Source: Lachnospiraceae bacterium GAM79 (lineage in GTDB: Bacteria > Bacillota > Clostridia > Lachnospirales > Lachnospiraceae). Taken from it: a stretch of DNA of 64,000 nucleotides. A program made the position numbers and the translations under genes. How positions within the stretch are numbered: position 1 is the stretch's first letter; the number at the start of each line of letters is the position of its first letter. Where the stretch lies: the NCBI GenBank assembly GCA_003584705.1, contig AP018536.1:992001-1056000 (forward strand), given 5' to 3'. Below the pieces are notes generated by a model. That model had not been told where the DNA came from and did not search any database. It saw only the letters and a program-made list of their open reading frames with translations. Shown piece after piece: positions 25,136-33,105 of this stretch.

Positions 25136-26641
25136 ATGAAAACGGAAATTGACTGGTATGCTGTAATCATCCCATTATTGGGGGTGGTAATAATCAGTAT
25201 TTTATTTATGGTATTTCCTGAAAATTCTACGAAAACAATACAGACAGTCAGAGTATTTTTAGGAGATAGATGTGGACTTTATTATGCGGTACTTGGATTA
25301 GGAATATTCCTCTGTAGCATATATATTGCTTTTTCCAAATACGGCAAGATATTATTAGGAAAACCGGAAGACAAAAAGCAGTATTCTTCCGTGCGATGGG
25401 GAATGATGATTTTTACATCTACCATGGCAGCTGATATACTGTTCTATTCATTGTGTGAATGGGCATTATATGCGAATGAACCATATATAGAGGAATTGGG
25501 TGGAATACAGAAGTGGGCATCAACATATCCACTGTTTCATTGGGGTCCCATTGTATGGAGTTTATATATCGTATTAGCAGGAGCATTTGGATTTATGCTT
25601 CATGTGCGGGGAAGAAACAGACAGAAGTTTTCGGAAGCTTGTCGCCCTCTGCTTAGAGATAAAGCAGATGGTATATGGGGAAAAATAATTGATTTAGTCG
25701 CTGTTTTTGCGTTAATAGCAGGAACAGCAACTACTTTTTCGCTAGCAACACCGTTACTGTCCAGTGCAATATGTTATGTATTTCATTGGGAGAGAAGTAC
25801 AAATATTACAGTGATAATATTGCTTGTGATTGCAGCAATCTATACAATGACAGTATGGTTTGGGATGAAAGGAATTTCTAAACTTGCAGCTAGCTGCTCC
25901 TATTTATTTATAACATTGCTTGTCTATGTGCTGATCGGAGGGGGAGAATGCACTTATATTCTTGAAACAGGCTTTTCAGCAATAGGAAACCTGGTTCAGA
26001 ACTTTATAGGAATGGCTACATGGATGGATCCGTTGAGAACAACAAGTTTTCCTCAGAACTGGACGGTATATTATTGGGCTTATTGGATGGTTTGGTGTGT
26101 TGCAACGCCCTTTTTTATAGGTAAAATCAGCAAAGGCAGAACTATTAAGGAAACAATCCTGGGAGGTTATGCGTGGGGACTTTTAGGAACTTTTTCCTCA
26201 TTTATTATTTTGGGAAACTATGGTTTAGCGCAGCAGATGAAGTATGGTCTTCCGGTATCTCAAATGATTGCTGATACCGGAGATTATTCGGCAGCTATTA
26301 TGTGCATTTTTAAGACATTGCCACTACCTAAAGTAGCATTAGTATTATTGTCTATGACGATGATTGCCTTTTATGCAACGACATTTGATGCACTTACGAT
26401 GGTAATATCGGTATATTCTTATAAAAAAATCAAATCAGATGTAGAACCGGATAAGAAAGTCAGAACATTTTGGGCAATTGTATTTATTTTGCTTCCGATT
26501 GCACTGCTTTTCAGTGAAGAGTCTATGTATAGTTTACAATCGGTGTCTATTATTGCGGCGTTTCCGATAGGTATAATCATTTTGTTGATCATAATTAGTT
26601 TTTTTATGGATGTCCATAGCATGGAGAAAAGCCAAGAGTAG
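25136..26641 (+). CDS. BCCT family choline/betaine transporter
   Basis: 501 residues with about 12 predicted membrane spans (for example IIPLLGVVIISILFMVF cut near the start, and IAAFPIGIIILLIIISFF near the end). The BCCT signature WTVYYWAYWMVW is near residue 309. BCCT carriers import choline, betaine or carnitine with Na+ or H+. In the operon licD-licA-licC it replaces the drug/metabolite-type LicB of Haemophilus and Streptococcus as the choline importer. Its 3' end also survives as a fossil at 11855-12079. Confidence 0.88.
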   Translation: MKTEIDWYAVIIPLLGVVIISILFMVFPENSTKTIQTVRVFLGDRCGLYYAVLGLGIFLCSIYIAFSKYGKILLGKPEDKKQYSSVRWGMMIFTSTMAADILFYSLCEWALYANEPYIEELGGIQKWASTYPLFHWGPIVWSLYIVLAGAFGFMLHVRGRNRQKFSEACRPLLRDKADGIWGKIIDLVAVFALIAGTATTFSLATPLLSSAICYVFHWERSTNITVIILLVIAAIYTMTVWFGMKGISKLAASCSYLFITLLVYVLIGGGECTYILETGFSAIGNLVQNFIGMATWMDPLRTTSFPQNWTVYYWAYWMVWCVATPFFIGKISKGRTIKETILGGYAWGLLGTFSSFIILGNYGLAQQMKYGLPVSQMIADTGDYSAAIMCIFKTLPLPKVALVLLSMTMIAFYATTFDALTMVISVYSYKKIKSDVEPDKKVRTFWAIVFILLPIALLFSEESMYSLQSVSIIAAFPIGIIILLIIISFFMDVHSMEKSQE

Positions 26642-26758
26642 CATAAGTATTTCAAATACAAACTGTTCGAAAAAATCAATTATGATATTGTGTGTGAAAA
26701 GTTAGGGCAGGAGAGAGAAAGATCGCAGAAATGGCTGGATCATGCACTGTCTAAATAG
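26642..26758 (+). pseudogene. Possible C-terminal relic of an unknown protein
   Basis: Directly after the transporter stop a frame reads KYKLFEKINYDIVCEK then LGQERERSQKWLDHALSK and stops at 26758. It has no start codon with a ribosome site and looks like a protein tail rather than a small gene. I do not recognise the parent family. Confidence 0.35.
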
Positions 26759-26769
26759 GAGCGGACTTA

Positions 26770-27228
26770 ATGTTAAAAATATTAATTATTACACCCAAAA
26801 TCCTGTATGACGCAGAAAAACTATGTGATGACCTTAAACAGAATTATAGTGTGCAACTCGTAACATGCAATTCCGAAAAAGATTATCCCCATGAACTTTT
26901 ATCCAAGGACTCCTTCGACTTGATCATCACGTTTGACCTTGTCGGGTTTGAACAGACGACTTTGATGGGCGGCATTTCTTACAATTTGGTCAACAGTAAG
27001 TTCGTGAACTTCCTGTTGCATGAGAACCTGCAGAACGAGAAATACTTATCCAAGCAACTGAGCCTTTCTATGTTTTTCTACTGTGCAGACAGGAAATACG
27101 TGACATACTTAAGAGAACACTATCCGGATATTCCGTATTTGAAATCACTGCAGGGATCAGAGGAGACTGTGGAGGCTGCTATGAGATCTGCGGTGGAGGA
27201 AGTATTGGCGGAATGCCATTTGGTTTAG
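26770..27228 (+). CDS. Uncharacterised alpha/beta protein of the glycan region
   Basis: 152 residues, start ATG at 26770 with TAGGAGCGG upstream. It opens like a Rossmann-type fold (LKILIITPKILYDAEKLCDDL) and continues with DLIITFDLVGFE and LSMFFYCADRKYVTYL. I do not know the family; the pattern is reminiscent of N-terminal pieces of DUF3880/CgeB-like glycosyltransferases, one of which lies on the opposite strand at 29187-30332. No catalytic motif is visible. It ends just before a strong hairpin terminator that is also part of the repeat flanking the next module. Confidence 0.55.
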   Translation: MLKILIITPKILYDAEKLCDDLKQNYSVQLVTCNSEKDYPHELLSKDSFDLIITFDLVGFEQTTLMGGISYNLVNSKFVNFLLHENLQNEKYLSKQLSLSMFFYCADRKYVTYLREHYPDIPYLKSLQGSEETVEAAMRSAVEEVLAECHLV

Positions 27229-27244
27229 AAACATTACGTTACAT

Positions 27245-27282
27245 AAAAATGCTGGGACTATTAAATAGTCACCAGCATTTTT
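27245..27282. terminator. Terminator hairpin, also left flank of the inserted module
   Basis: AAAAATGCTGG (27245-27255) pairs with CCAGCATTTTT (27272-27282), with GACTATT/AATAGTC pairing inside. It is symmetrical, so it can stop transcription from both sides. Confidence 0.8.
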
Positions 27283-27284
27283 GA
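27261..27284 (+). repeat. att-like direct repeat, left copy
   Basis: TTAAATAGTCACCAGCATTT followed by TTGA recurs at 29187-29211 as TTAAATAGTCGCCAGCATTT followed by TTTTGA-like bases (one substitution, one extra T). The copies bracket the ATPase/Toprim-like pair. Confidence 0.7.
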
Positions 27285-27415
27285 TGAATTTATTTTAAAA
27301 ATACGGATATAATAAAAACAGAAAAAACGTTTTTATGCATTGAAAAATAGAAATAAAAATGATAAAATGATAGAACAAAATCATAATTAATGTAGATATA
27401 ATGGGAGACGCAAAG

Positions 27416-28582
27416 ATGAGAATATTGAGAATTGAAGCAGAGGGGATCTTTCTTTTTGAAGGTAAAGCGGTGATTGATTTTAATGCGGAGCAGAGAGTAT
27501 ACCCGGATAATGCAGCAATGCTTTATAATCCATTTGGGAATACTTATACAAATAATGTTTTATCATTTGTTGGTGTTAATGCATCCGGAAAAACGACCAC
27601 CCTTAAATTAATTTCTTTTGTTATGAGTTTGCTTAATGCGGAGGCAATCAATACCATTGATACCAAAGTAATTTTGGAAAAATCTACAAACGTAGTATTA
27701 AAGACATATTTTTATGATGAAAAAGCCGGTGTATGTTTGTTAGAGACAGTTATCGGTGTAACAAAAGAGGAGGGCGCGGTCGATAGATATACCATTTTAC
27801 ATGAGAGACTTTATATTCGTAAGGCGGGATCAATAACTTCCAAGGCAAATTTATTTCAGTTTGCGAATAATGATTTATATCAATCCAGAGATGCGTCGGA
27901 AGAGCAGCTTTTGTTTTTAAAGGATGATGTTAGCATAGTCATTGCTTTAGGAAAGTCCGGAAATGTTTTCTTTAGAGATATGACAGAATGGACAGATTTT
28001 AATATTTTGAATTCATTCGGGGATTTTCCGATTGCTTTAATTCAGTTTCTTGATCCTAGTATAGAATATATTAAATTTAATCCGAATGAAACAGAATTAA
28101 TTGTTAAATTTAAGAAATATAAAGAGCCGATTTCTATGCGCGGAATACAGAACATAAGCCACTATTTGTCGTCGGGCACCATTAAGGGACTGAACGTATT
28201 TATGCAGGCCTGGATGACGCTGATTAAAGGTGGATATTTTCTCGTTGATGAGATTGAAAATCATTTCAATAAGGAGATTGTCGCAACCCTGATTAGATTT
28301 TTCATGGACGAGAAAGTCAATAAAAGAGGAGCAACATTAATCTATTCTACTCATTACGTTGAGCTGTTGGATGAGTTAGATAGAAATGACGGAATTTACG
28401 TGACCAGAAATAACGATGGAATTTCAATCCAAAAATTACATCATATTTTAAAACGAAATGACATTAAAAAAAGTGATGTATTTCAGAGTGGAATGCTGGA
28501 AGGGACGGTTCCTTCCTATGAAGCATCTATGAGATTGAAGAAAACATTGGCTTCAGGTACTATAGTGGAGGATAACAAATGA
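27416..28582 (+). CDS. OLD/AbiL-type AAA ATPase of a two-gene defence-like module
   Basis: 388 residues from the ATG at 27416, preferred to the one 15 nt upstream because GGGAGA then sits at proper distance. It has an ABC-type ATPase layout: Walker A GVNASGKTT near residue 52, signature LSSGTIKG near 250, Walker B YFLVDEIENHFN near 273 and an STHY switch near 308. This is the AAA_15/AAA_21 class that pairs with Toprim-like or RloB-like partners in AbiL, PARIS and related phage-defence systems. It overlaps the partner gene by 4 nt (ATGA). The pair is AT-rich and bracketed by direct repeats, which points to acquisition as a unit. Confidence 0.8.
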   Translation: MRILRIEAEGIFLFEGKAVIDFNAEQRVYPDNAAMLYNPFGNTYTNNVLSFVGVNASGKTTTLKLISFVMSLLNAEAINTIDTKVILEKSTNVVLKTYFYDEKAGVCLLETVIGVTKEEGAVDRYTILHERLYIRKAGSITSKANLFQFANNDLYQSRDASEEQLLFLKDDVSIVIALGKSGNVFFRDMTEWTDFNILNSFGDFPIALIQFLDPSIEYIKFNPNETELIVKFKKYKEPISMRGIQNISHYLSSGTIKGLNVFMQAWMTLIKGGYFLVDEIENHFNKEIVATLIRFFMDEKVNKRGATLIYSTHYVELLDELDRNDGIYVTRNNDGISIQKLHHILKRNDIKKSDVFQSGMLEGTVPSYEASMRLKKTLASGTIVEDNK

Positions 28583-29118
28583 TAGAATCATCTTTATCTC
28601 CAATAGTTGCATGTATCTGCGAAGGTGGTGCTGAGACTGCTATTATTGATATGCTTGTGGACAATAACCTGCTTGTTTTCACGCGGGAACAAATGCTGAA
28701 TGAAGAAGTTATCCGCTGCAGAAGCGCAAAAGTGTTTGAACAGCGATATTTAAGAAAAGAATTTAAGAGTAAAATTACAGTACTTCGGGTTTTGGATTCG
28801 CACTCAGAAGGGTTTCGATTAAGTCCTGCATATGAACACAAAGTGGATAACGTTATTAATGTGGTAACATCTCCTGAAATTGAGATGCTATTAATTTTGG
28901 CGGAAGATAAATACGAAGAGTACATAAAAAAGTCCCGTTCTATGTCACCTAGTGTTTTTTGTAAACAGGTACTAAAAATGAAGGACAAGATTAAAAGCCG
29001 AGAATTTGTTCGGGAGTATTTTGCAGATATTGATATGTTGGTTAGTACGATTCAGGAATACAAGAAAAAAAGGATTTTAAAAAAAGGAGAGATATATCTG
29101 GCGGATTTACTGAAGTAG
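28579..29118 (+). CDS. Toprim/RloB-like partner protein of the ATPase
   Basis: 179 residues. The opening ACICEGGAETAII (Glu at about residue 14), VLRVLDSHSE (acidic residue near 72) and VTSPEIEMLLIL (near 97) follow the order of Toprim-like or RloB/AbiLii-type proteins: Glu-Gly-x-Glu, then D-x-D/H, then a S-P-E-x-E-like block. In such pairs the ATPase senses invasion and the Toprim-like subunit cuts nucleic acid. The family match is tentative because the motifs are short and the protein is smaller than PARIS AriB. Start and stop of the ATPase overlap as ATGA, so expression is coupled. A perfect 13 bp terminator follows. Confidence 0.6.
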   Translation: MIESSLSPIVACICEGGAETAIIDMLVDNNLLVFTREQMLNEEVIRCRSAKVFEQRYLRKEFKSKITVLRVLDSHSEGFRLSPAYEHKVDNVINVVTSPEIEMLLILAEDKYEEYIKKSRSMSPSVFCKQVLKMKDKIKSREFVREYFADIDMLVSTIQEYKKKRILKKGEIYLADLLK

Positions 29119-29144
29119 ACATTGTATAATTACATATTGTAGTA

Positions 29145-29181
29145 AAAAGGACATCATTAGTGGGATTGATGATGTCCTTTT
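29145..29181 (+). terminator. Terminator of the ATPase/Toprim-like pair
   Basis: AAAAGGACATCAT (29145-29157) is the exact reverse complement of ATGATGTCCTTTT (29169-29181), with an 11 nt loop. Confidence 0.85.
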
Positions 29182-29186
29182 AGGTT

Positions 29187-29211
29187 TTAAATAGTCGCCA
29201 GCATTTTTTGA
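29187..29211 (+). repeat. att-like direct repeat, right copy
   Basis: Matches 27261-27284. This copy contains the stop codon and last residues of the minus-strand CgeB-like gene, so the gene end was kept intact when the module entered. Confidence 0.7.
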
Positions 29212-30332
29212 ATACGATCAGGATAGGTGAAGTATTCTTTTATCTTCTCATACCCATTTTGTGCAATATGTTCCCGGATATCGTCATGCTCCAGGTAATA
29301 CGCAGCCTTCTCCACAGCTTCTTCCATGCTGCTGTAGAGGATGAGATCCTGACCATCCTCAAAATATTCTACGAGCTCCGGCTGGAAGTTGGACAGGAGC
29401 ACGCCTTTTGCACCCATGATATCCAGGGCACGCAGGGGAATACCGGACTGGATGCTTTTCAGTGTGGGGTTCAGGTTCAGCTTGCTGTAGCGGAAGACAC
29501 AGGGCATTTCTTCCATATATTTTACCGGACCCAGGGAGATGACATGGTCACTGAGGGAATGCGGTTTCGTAGTATAGAAGTGGGTGTTGAACAATTCGCC
29601 CATCTGCTCCAGCAGGAAACACCGTTCCAGGTTCGTGATCTCTGAGGCTATGGCAAAGGATAATCCTCTGCGGTTCAAGGTCAGGGAAGTCTGCCCTATT
29701 TTCCGGAAAGACTGATTCACGGAATCCAACAGCTCGTCCGTGATCAATTCATCAATAAAATAATACCCGTATACCCGCAGCTGAGCCTGGAGGATTCCCT
29801 CGATGTAACCTTTGATATAATCGTCCGCAGAATACAGAAGTACCTGCAGGGGAGATTCGTACAGCTGGCCGATAAAGGAGACATCACAGCGGTGCTTTTG
29901 CATCTGTGCAGGGGAAAACTGCAGTCTGTCCAACCGGTCCGTATTGACGGCCAGGGGCAGGTGATACACCCGGGAATATCCGAGGCTTTGATAATGCTCG
30001 GCTTCGATACGGTCGAACAGGAAAATGCGATTCGTATCGTAGGAGAAGTACTCTTCCAATTTTTCTTCCAGCGGACTGTCATAGCACCATGCCAGATAGG
30101 GAATCTGATGCGCATGGCACAGCGTTGCGACCAGTGGGAAGAAGTTAATGCTCATGACGGCATCGTAGGAATCGGACTGCAATTGCTTCTCAAAGCGGTC
30201 ACAGAAAAAATCGTCATGGAATTTATTGGGGAAGTGGTAATATAACGTTTTGCAGGTATGGCCAAGCTGCTTCAGATAATACAGCGTATCCTGATACGTG
30301 TAACTTCCCATATCGTAAAATAAAATGTTCAT
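29187..30332 (-). CDS. CgeB/DUF3880-like glycosyltransferase
   Basis: 381 residues from the ATG at 30332, chosen because CGGAGAT lies upstream; the longer opening is not coding-like. The N-terminal half (NILFYDMGSYTYQDTLYYL, SINFFPLVA, YLAWCYDSP) is the DUF3880 part of CgeB-like proteins. The C-terminal half (FRYSKLNLNPTLKSIQSGIPLRAL region, LLSNFQPELVEYF) is a GT1-like glycosyltransferase domain with the family's Glu-rich end. Relatives act in spore-surface or flagellar glycan assembly; the acceptor here is unknown. It is a single minus-strand gene whose last codons coincide with the right-hand direct repeat. Confidence 0.8.
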   Translation of the reverse strand: MNILFYDMGSYTYQDTLYYLKQLGHTCKTLYYHFPNKFHDDFFCDRFEKQLQSDSYDAVMSINFFPLVATLCHAHQIPYLAWCYDSPLEEKLEEYFSYDTNRIFLFDRIEAEHYQSLGYSRVYHLPLAVNTDRLDRLQFSPAQMQKHRCDVSFIGQLYESPLQVLLYSADDYIKGYIEGILQAQLRVYGYYFIDELITDELLDSVNQSFRKIGQTSLTLNRRGLSFAIASEITNLERCFLLEQMGELFNTHFYTTKPHSLSDHVISLGPVKYMEEMPCVFRYSKLNLNPTLKSIQSGIPLRALDIMGAKGVLLSNFQPELVEYFEDGQDLILYSSMEEAVEKAAYYLEHDDIREHIAQNGYEKIKEYFTYPDRIQKMLATI

Positions 30333-30522
30333 GGAAATCTCCGTGTTGAGGCGGGAAAACCCTTTGTATGTTGATAAAAATATTATGGGACATATATACG
30401 AAAATGGCAAGGAAAACCTTGTACTTAGATTTATTCAAAAGCATTTTATTAAAATTAATTTGAACAAAAATACTTTTAATGAAAATGTTGCAATATATAC
30501 AAATAAGAGAAATAATTTTCCC

Positions 30523-30551
30523 TTGCATCTCCCCCACAAATAGTATAAAAT
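30523..30551 (+). promoter_or_regulatory. Candidate sigma-A promoter of a small RNA
   Basis: TTGCAT (30523-30528), exactly 17 nt, then TAAAAT (30546-30551). No protein gene follows on this strand before the terminator at 30596. Confidence 0.5.
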
Positions 30552-30557
30552 AAACTC

Positions 30558-30627
30558 AGTGTTGCAAACAAAATATTACAATAAAACGCACAACGGGGTG
30601 CATGCCGGGAGGCATGCGCCCTTTTTT
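30558..30627 (+). ncRNA. Candidate small RNA (promoter-to-terminator unit of about 70 nt)
   Basis: The predicted start is about 7 nt after the -10 at 30551. The unit ends in GGGTGCATGCC (30596-30606) paired with GGCATGCGCCC (30611-30621), loop GGGA, then six T. The 5' part (30558-30595) is unstructured and A-rich. There is no open reading frame of note. It lies between the CgeB-like gene (minus, reading away) and the FMN-binding-like gene (minus, reading toward it). An alternative is that the hairpin just ends minus-strand transcripts, but its T-run is on the plus strand. Confidence 0.45.
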
Positions 30628-30683
30628 GCGTCAGCATTTATTTTTGTGTACAGTGGATGTAGTGTGCCAAAGCTTCTAAGTGT

Positions 30684-31400
30684 TTATGCTGCCGGATTGA
30701 TATCCGCTGTCGGCATCTTCGTAGGTTCCGCGGTTTTCCCATCCGTTTCCGGTGAAGTGGCCGCTGAATTCTCCGGGGAAGCCGTCGGGGTGGAGGCTGC
30801 TTCCGGCGTGGCACTGGGCTTTGCTTTTTCCAGTGAAGCCTTAACAGCCTCCAGCAGCACCAGGGAAGTATATCTGGTCTCCGCAGAATACGTCACCTGA
30901 CTCAGATCCTGCGTCTCGCAGATCTGCTCACTCAGGGAATCCATGGTGGGCTCCAGCAGTGGATACATGGTGGTCAGGGTCTCATCGGGATCTGCCAGGC
31001 TTAAAGATGTGATGGCGTGGTCGTTTACGATGACCTCTACATTCACGGTCTCGCTGCCGAGGATCAGCTCCGTGGTGTAGATTCCCGGGATATATGTATT
31101 GGCAGTACCGACAGGCCCGGAAGCATTATCCAGAACAGCGTCGGTATCGGCAACGGCCCCGGTGGAGACATCCTCCGTCTGTGCGGATTGCGGGATACGT
31201 CCGAGATCCGCCACATTGTCCGGCATAACGGTCTCGGCAGTACTGTCAGGGGAATCCGGTGCCCCGGAGGTATCCGCAGCTTTTCCGGGCAGCAATAACA
31301 TTAACAGTAATATGACGAACAGCACTCCCAGCGCAGCGAAGATTCCGGTATACAGCAGCTCTTTTCTGCGAAGGACAACGATCTTTGTATTTGCACTCAT
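30684..31400 (-). CDS. Membrane-anchored FMN-binding-domain-like protein
   Basis: 238 residues from the ATG at 31400 (AAGGAGA upstream). One N-terminal span at about residues 15-36 (TGIFAALGVLFVILLLMLLL), then a low-complexity linker rich in D, S, T and A, a folded domain at about 105-200, and a Pro/Thr/Ala-rich tail. The domain pattern YIPGIYTTELILG, VNVEVIVNDHAITSL, LSEQICETQDL and TRYTSLVLLEAVKASL follows the FMN-bind fold seen in RnfG/NqrC. The usual S-G-A-T-x-T-S flavinylation motif is replaced by SAETRYTS, so covalent FMN is doubtful. It would sit outside the membrane. It is divergent from glnA. Confidence 0.7.
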   Translation of the reverse strand: MSANTKIVVLRRKELLYTGIFAALGVLFVILLLMLLLPGKAADTSGAPDSPDSTAETVMPDNVADLGRIPQSAQTEDVSTGAVADTDAVLDNASGPVGTANTYIPGIYTTELILGSETVNVEVIVNDHAITSLSLADPDETLTTMYPLLEPTMDSLSEQICETQDLSQVTYSAETRYTSLVLLEAVKASLEKAKPSATPEAASTPTASPENSAATSPETDGKTAEPTKMPTADINPAA

Positions 31401-31490
31401 TCTTAAGTCTCCTTGGAATGATGGGATGATCTTTATAAATAGTATGCGGAGGCCGGTACTCATAGTACAGCAAATAAGGAGAACTTCACA

Positions 31491-31520
31491 TTGACAAGAC
31501 AAAACAGGCATTGCTATAGT
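31491..31520 (+). promoter_or_regulatory. Sigma-A promoter of glnA
   Basis: TTGACA (31491-31496), 18 nt, TATAGT (31515-31520). The predicted start near 31527 leaves a leader of about 70 nt. Confidence 0.65.
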
Positions 31521-31531
31521 TAAAACAAGTA

Positions 31532-31562
31532 TTTTTCACGGATGCGTCCGCCCCGTGGAAAA
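31532..31562 (+). promoter_or_regulatory. glnA leader hairpin
   Basis: TTTTTCACGG (31532-31541) pairs with CCGTGGAAAA (31553-31562) around an 11 nt loop. The loop sequence GCGTCCGCC can alternatively pair with GGCGGCGC about 20 nt downstream, so two exclusive folds are possible. ANTAR proteins act on such leaders, and an ANTAR gene is next to glnA; a direct link is inference. Confidence 0.4.
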
Positions 31563-31596
31563 GGAGCAGACAGGCGGCGCAGAAACGAGGGTAACG

Positions 31597-32931
31597 ATGA
31601 ATAATTATACCAAGGAAGACATCATCCGTCTTGTGGAAGAAGAGGATGTGGAATTTATCCGTCTGCAGTTCACGGATCTGTTCGGCAATCTGAAAAATAT
31701 TGCGGTGACAGCCAGCCAGCTGGACCGCGTATTGAGCAATAAATGTATGTTTGACGGTTCGGCTATTGACGGTTTTGCACGGATTGAAGAATCCGACATG
31801 TATCTGTATCCGGATCTGTCGACACTGGAGATTTTCCCCTGGAGACCCCAACAGGGCAAAGTGGCCCGTATGATCTGCGATGTATATCGTCCCAACGGAC
31901 AGCCTTTCGAGGGAGATCCTCGTTATGTGTTAAAGCGTGCGGTGCAGCAGGCAGAGGACATGGGATATACTTTTGAGGTAGGCCCCGAGTGTGAATTTTT
32001 CTTATTTAATACGGACGAAAATACCATGCCTACCACCAACACCCATGAGCAGGCAGGGTATTTCGACATCGGTCCCCTGGATTTCGGCGAAAATGCCCGT
32101 CGTGACATTGTCATGAATCTGGAGGATATGGGATTTGTCATCGAGGCTTCCCATCACGAGATGGCTCCGGCCCAGCATGAGATTGATTTCAAATACGATG
32201 AGGCATTAAATACCGCAGACAACATCATGACCTTCAAGATGGCCGTACGCACCATTGCGAGACGTCATGGATTGCACGCTACTTTTATGCCGAAGCCTAA
32301 GTTCGGTGTCAACGGTTCCGGCATGCACATCAATATGTCCTTGCAGAAGGATGGAAAAAACATTTTCCAGGATGCTTCCGATCCCAATGGTCTGAGCGAA
32401 GAGGCTTACTATTTCATCGGTGGTATCATGAGACATATCAAAGGAATGGCAGCCATTACGAATCCGCTGGTGAATTCCTACAAGCGTCTGGTACCCGGTT
32501 TCGAGGCACCGGTCTACATTGCATGGAGCACGACGAACCGCAGCCCCTTAATCCGTATTCCGGCTGCTGCAGACGGAGAGGGCACCCGTATCGAGCTGCG
32601 TAGTCCCGATTCTGCTGCTAACCCTTATCTGACACTGGCAGTCTGCCTGAGTGCAGGATTAGAGGGCATCCGGGAGAAAATAGAGCCGCCTCAGAGCATC
32701 AATGCCAATATTTTTGCCCTGTCAGAAAAAGAGCGTGAGGAATTGCATATCGATCAGCTGCCCGGCACACTTCTGGAGGCAGTGGAGGAACTGGAGAAGG
32801 ATACTTTCATTCAGAAAGTGCTTGGAGATCATATTGCCGGAAAATACATCGATGCCAAGCGGAAAGAGTGGCATGAGTACCGTTCTCAGGTATCCGAGTG
32901 GGAGATTCAGGAGTATCTGTACAAGTATTAA
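31597..32931 (+). CDS. glnA: Glutamine synthetase, type I
   Basis: 444 residues, the short GSI-alpha length typical of Gram-positives. Motifs: MFDGSAIDGF near residue 50, PECEFFLF near 130 with metal-binding Glu, HHEMAPAQHEIDF near 185, NGSGMHINMSL near 245, KRLVPGFEAPVYIAWSTTNR near 305 (cut) and ELRSPDSAANPYL near 335. It makes glutamine from glutamate, ammonia and ATP in the cytoplasm. The ATG at 31597 (GAGGGTAACG upstream) is used rather than an earlier in-frame start that lies inside the leader. The ANTAR regulator downstream is likely its controller. Confidence 0.96.
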   Translation: MNNYTKEDIIRLVEEEDVEFIRLQFTDLFGNLKNIAVTASQLDRVLSNKCMFDGSAIDGFARIEESDMYLYPDLSTLEIFPWRPQQGKVARMICDVYRPNGQPFEGDPRYVLKRAVQQAEDMGYTFEVGPECEFFLFNTDENTMPTTNTHEQAGYFDIGPLDFGENARRDIVMNLEDMGFVIEASHHEMAPAQHEIDFKYDEALNTADNIMTFKMAVRTIARRHGLHATFMPKPKFGVNGSGMHINMSLQKDGKNIFQDASDPNGLSEEAYYFIGGIMRHIKGMAAITNPLVNSYKRLVPGFEAPVYIAWSTTNRSPLIRIPAAADGEGTRIELRSPDSAANPYLTLAVCLSAGLEGIREKIEPPQSINANIFALSEKEREELHIDQLPGTLLEAVEELEKDTFIQKVLGDHIAGKYIDAKRKEWHEYRSQVSEWEIQEYLYKY

Positions 32932-33105
32932 AATATTCCTTTCTTTTGTAATAATGGAGTGACTATTCTTCGTAAAGTGACTCGAATGGAGTCACCGCCA
33001 CGTACATGAGCAAAACTAGCTGCATAGAAGCGTGTGGTTTTGCGAATGCGAGGGGTGGAATAGTTACAAGATGAATCAAAAACACAGAAGAAAGGAGGTG
33101 GGCCG
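32932..33105. other. Structured intergenic region between glnA and the ANTAR gene
   Basis: It contains GTGACTC (32980-32986 region) paired with GAGTCAC across GAATG, inside a wider pairing of GTGACTATTC near 32952 with GAATAGTTAC near 33057. No gene is seen. The nested hairpins could be an RNA target of the ANTAR protein or a processing signal. Confidence 0.4.

Noticed and set aside
31099..31494. Plus-strand frame opposite the FMN-binding-like gene
   Set aside because: It is a shadow of the Ser/Thr/Asp-rich minus-strand gene, with no ribosome site.
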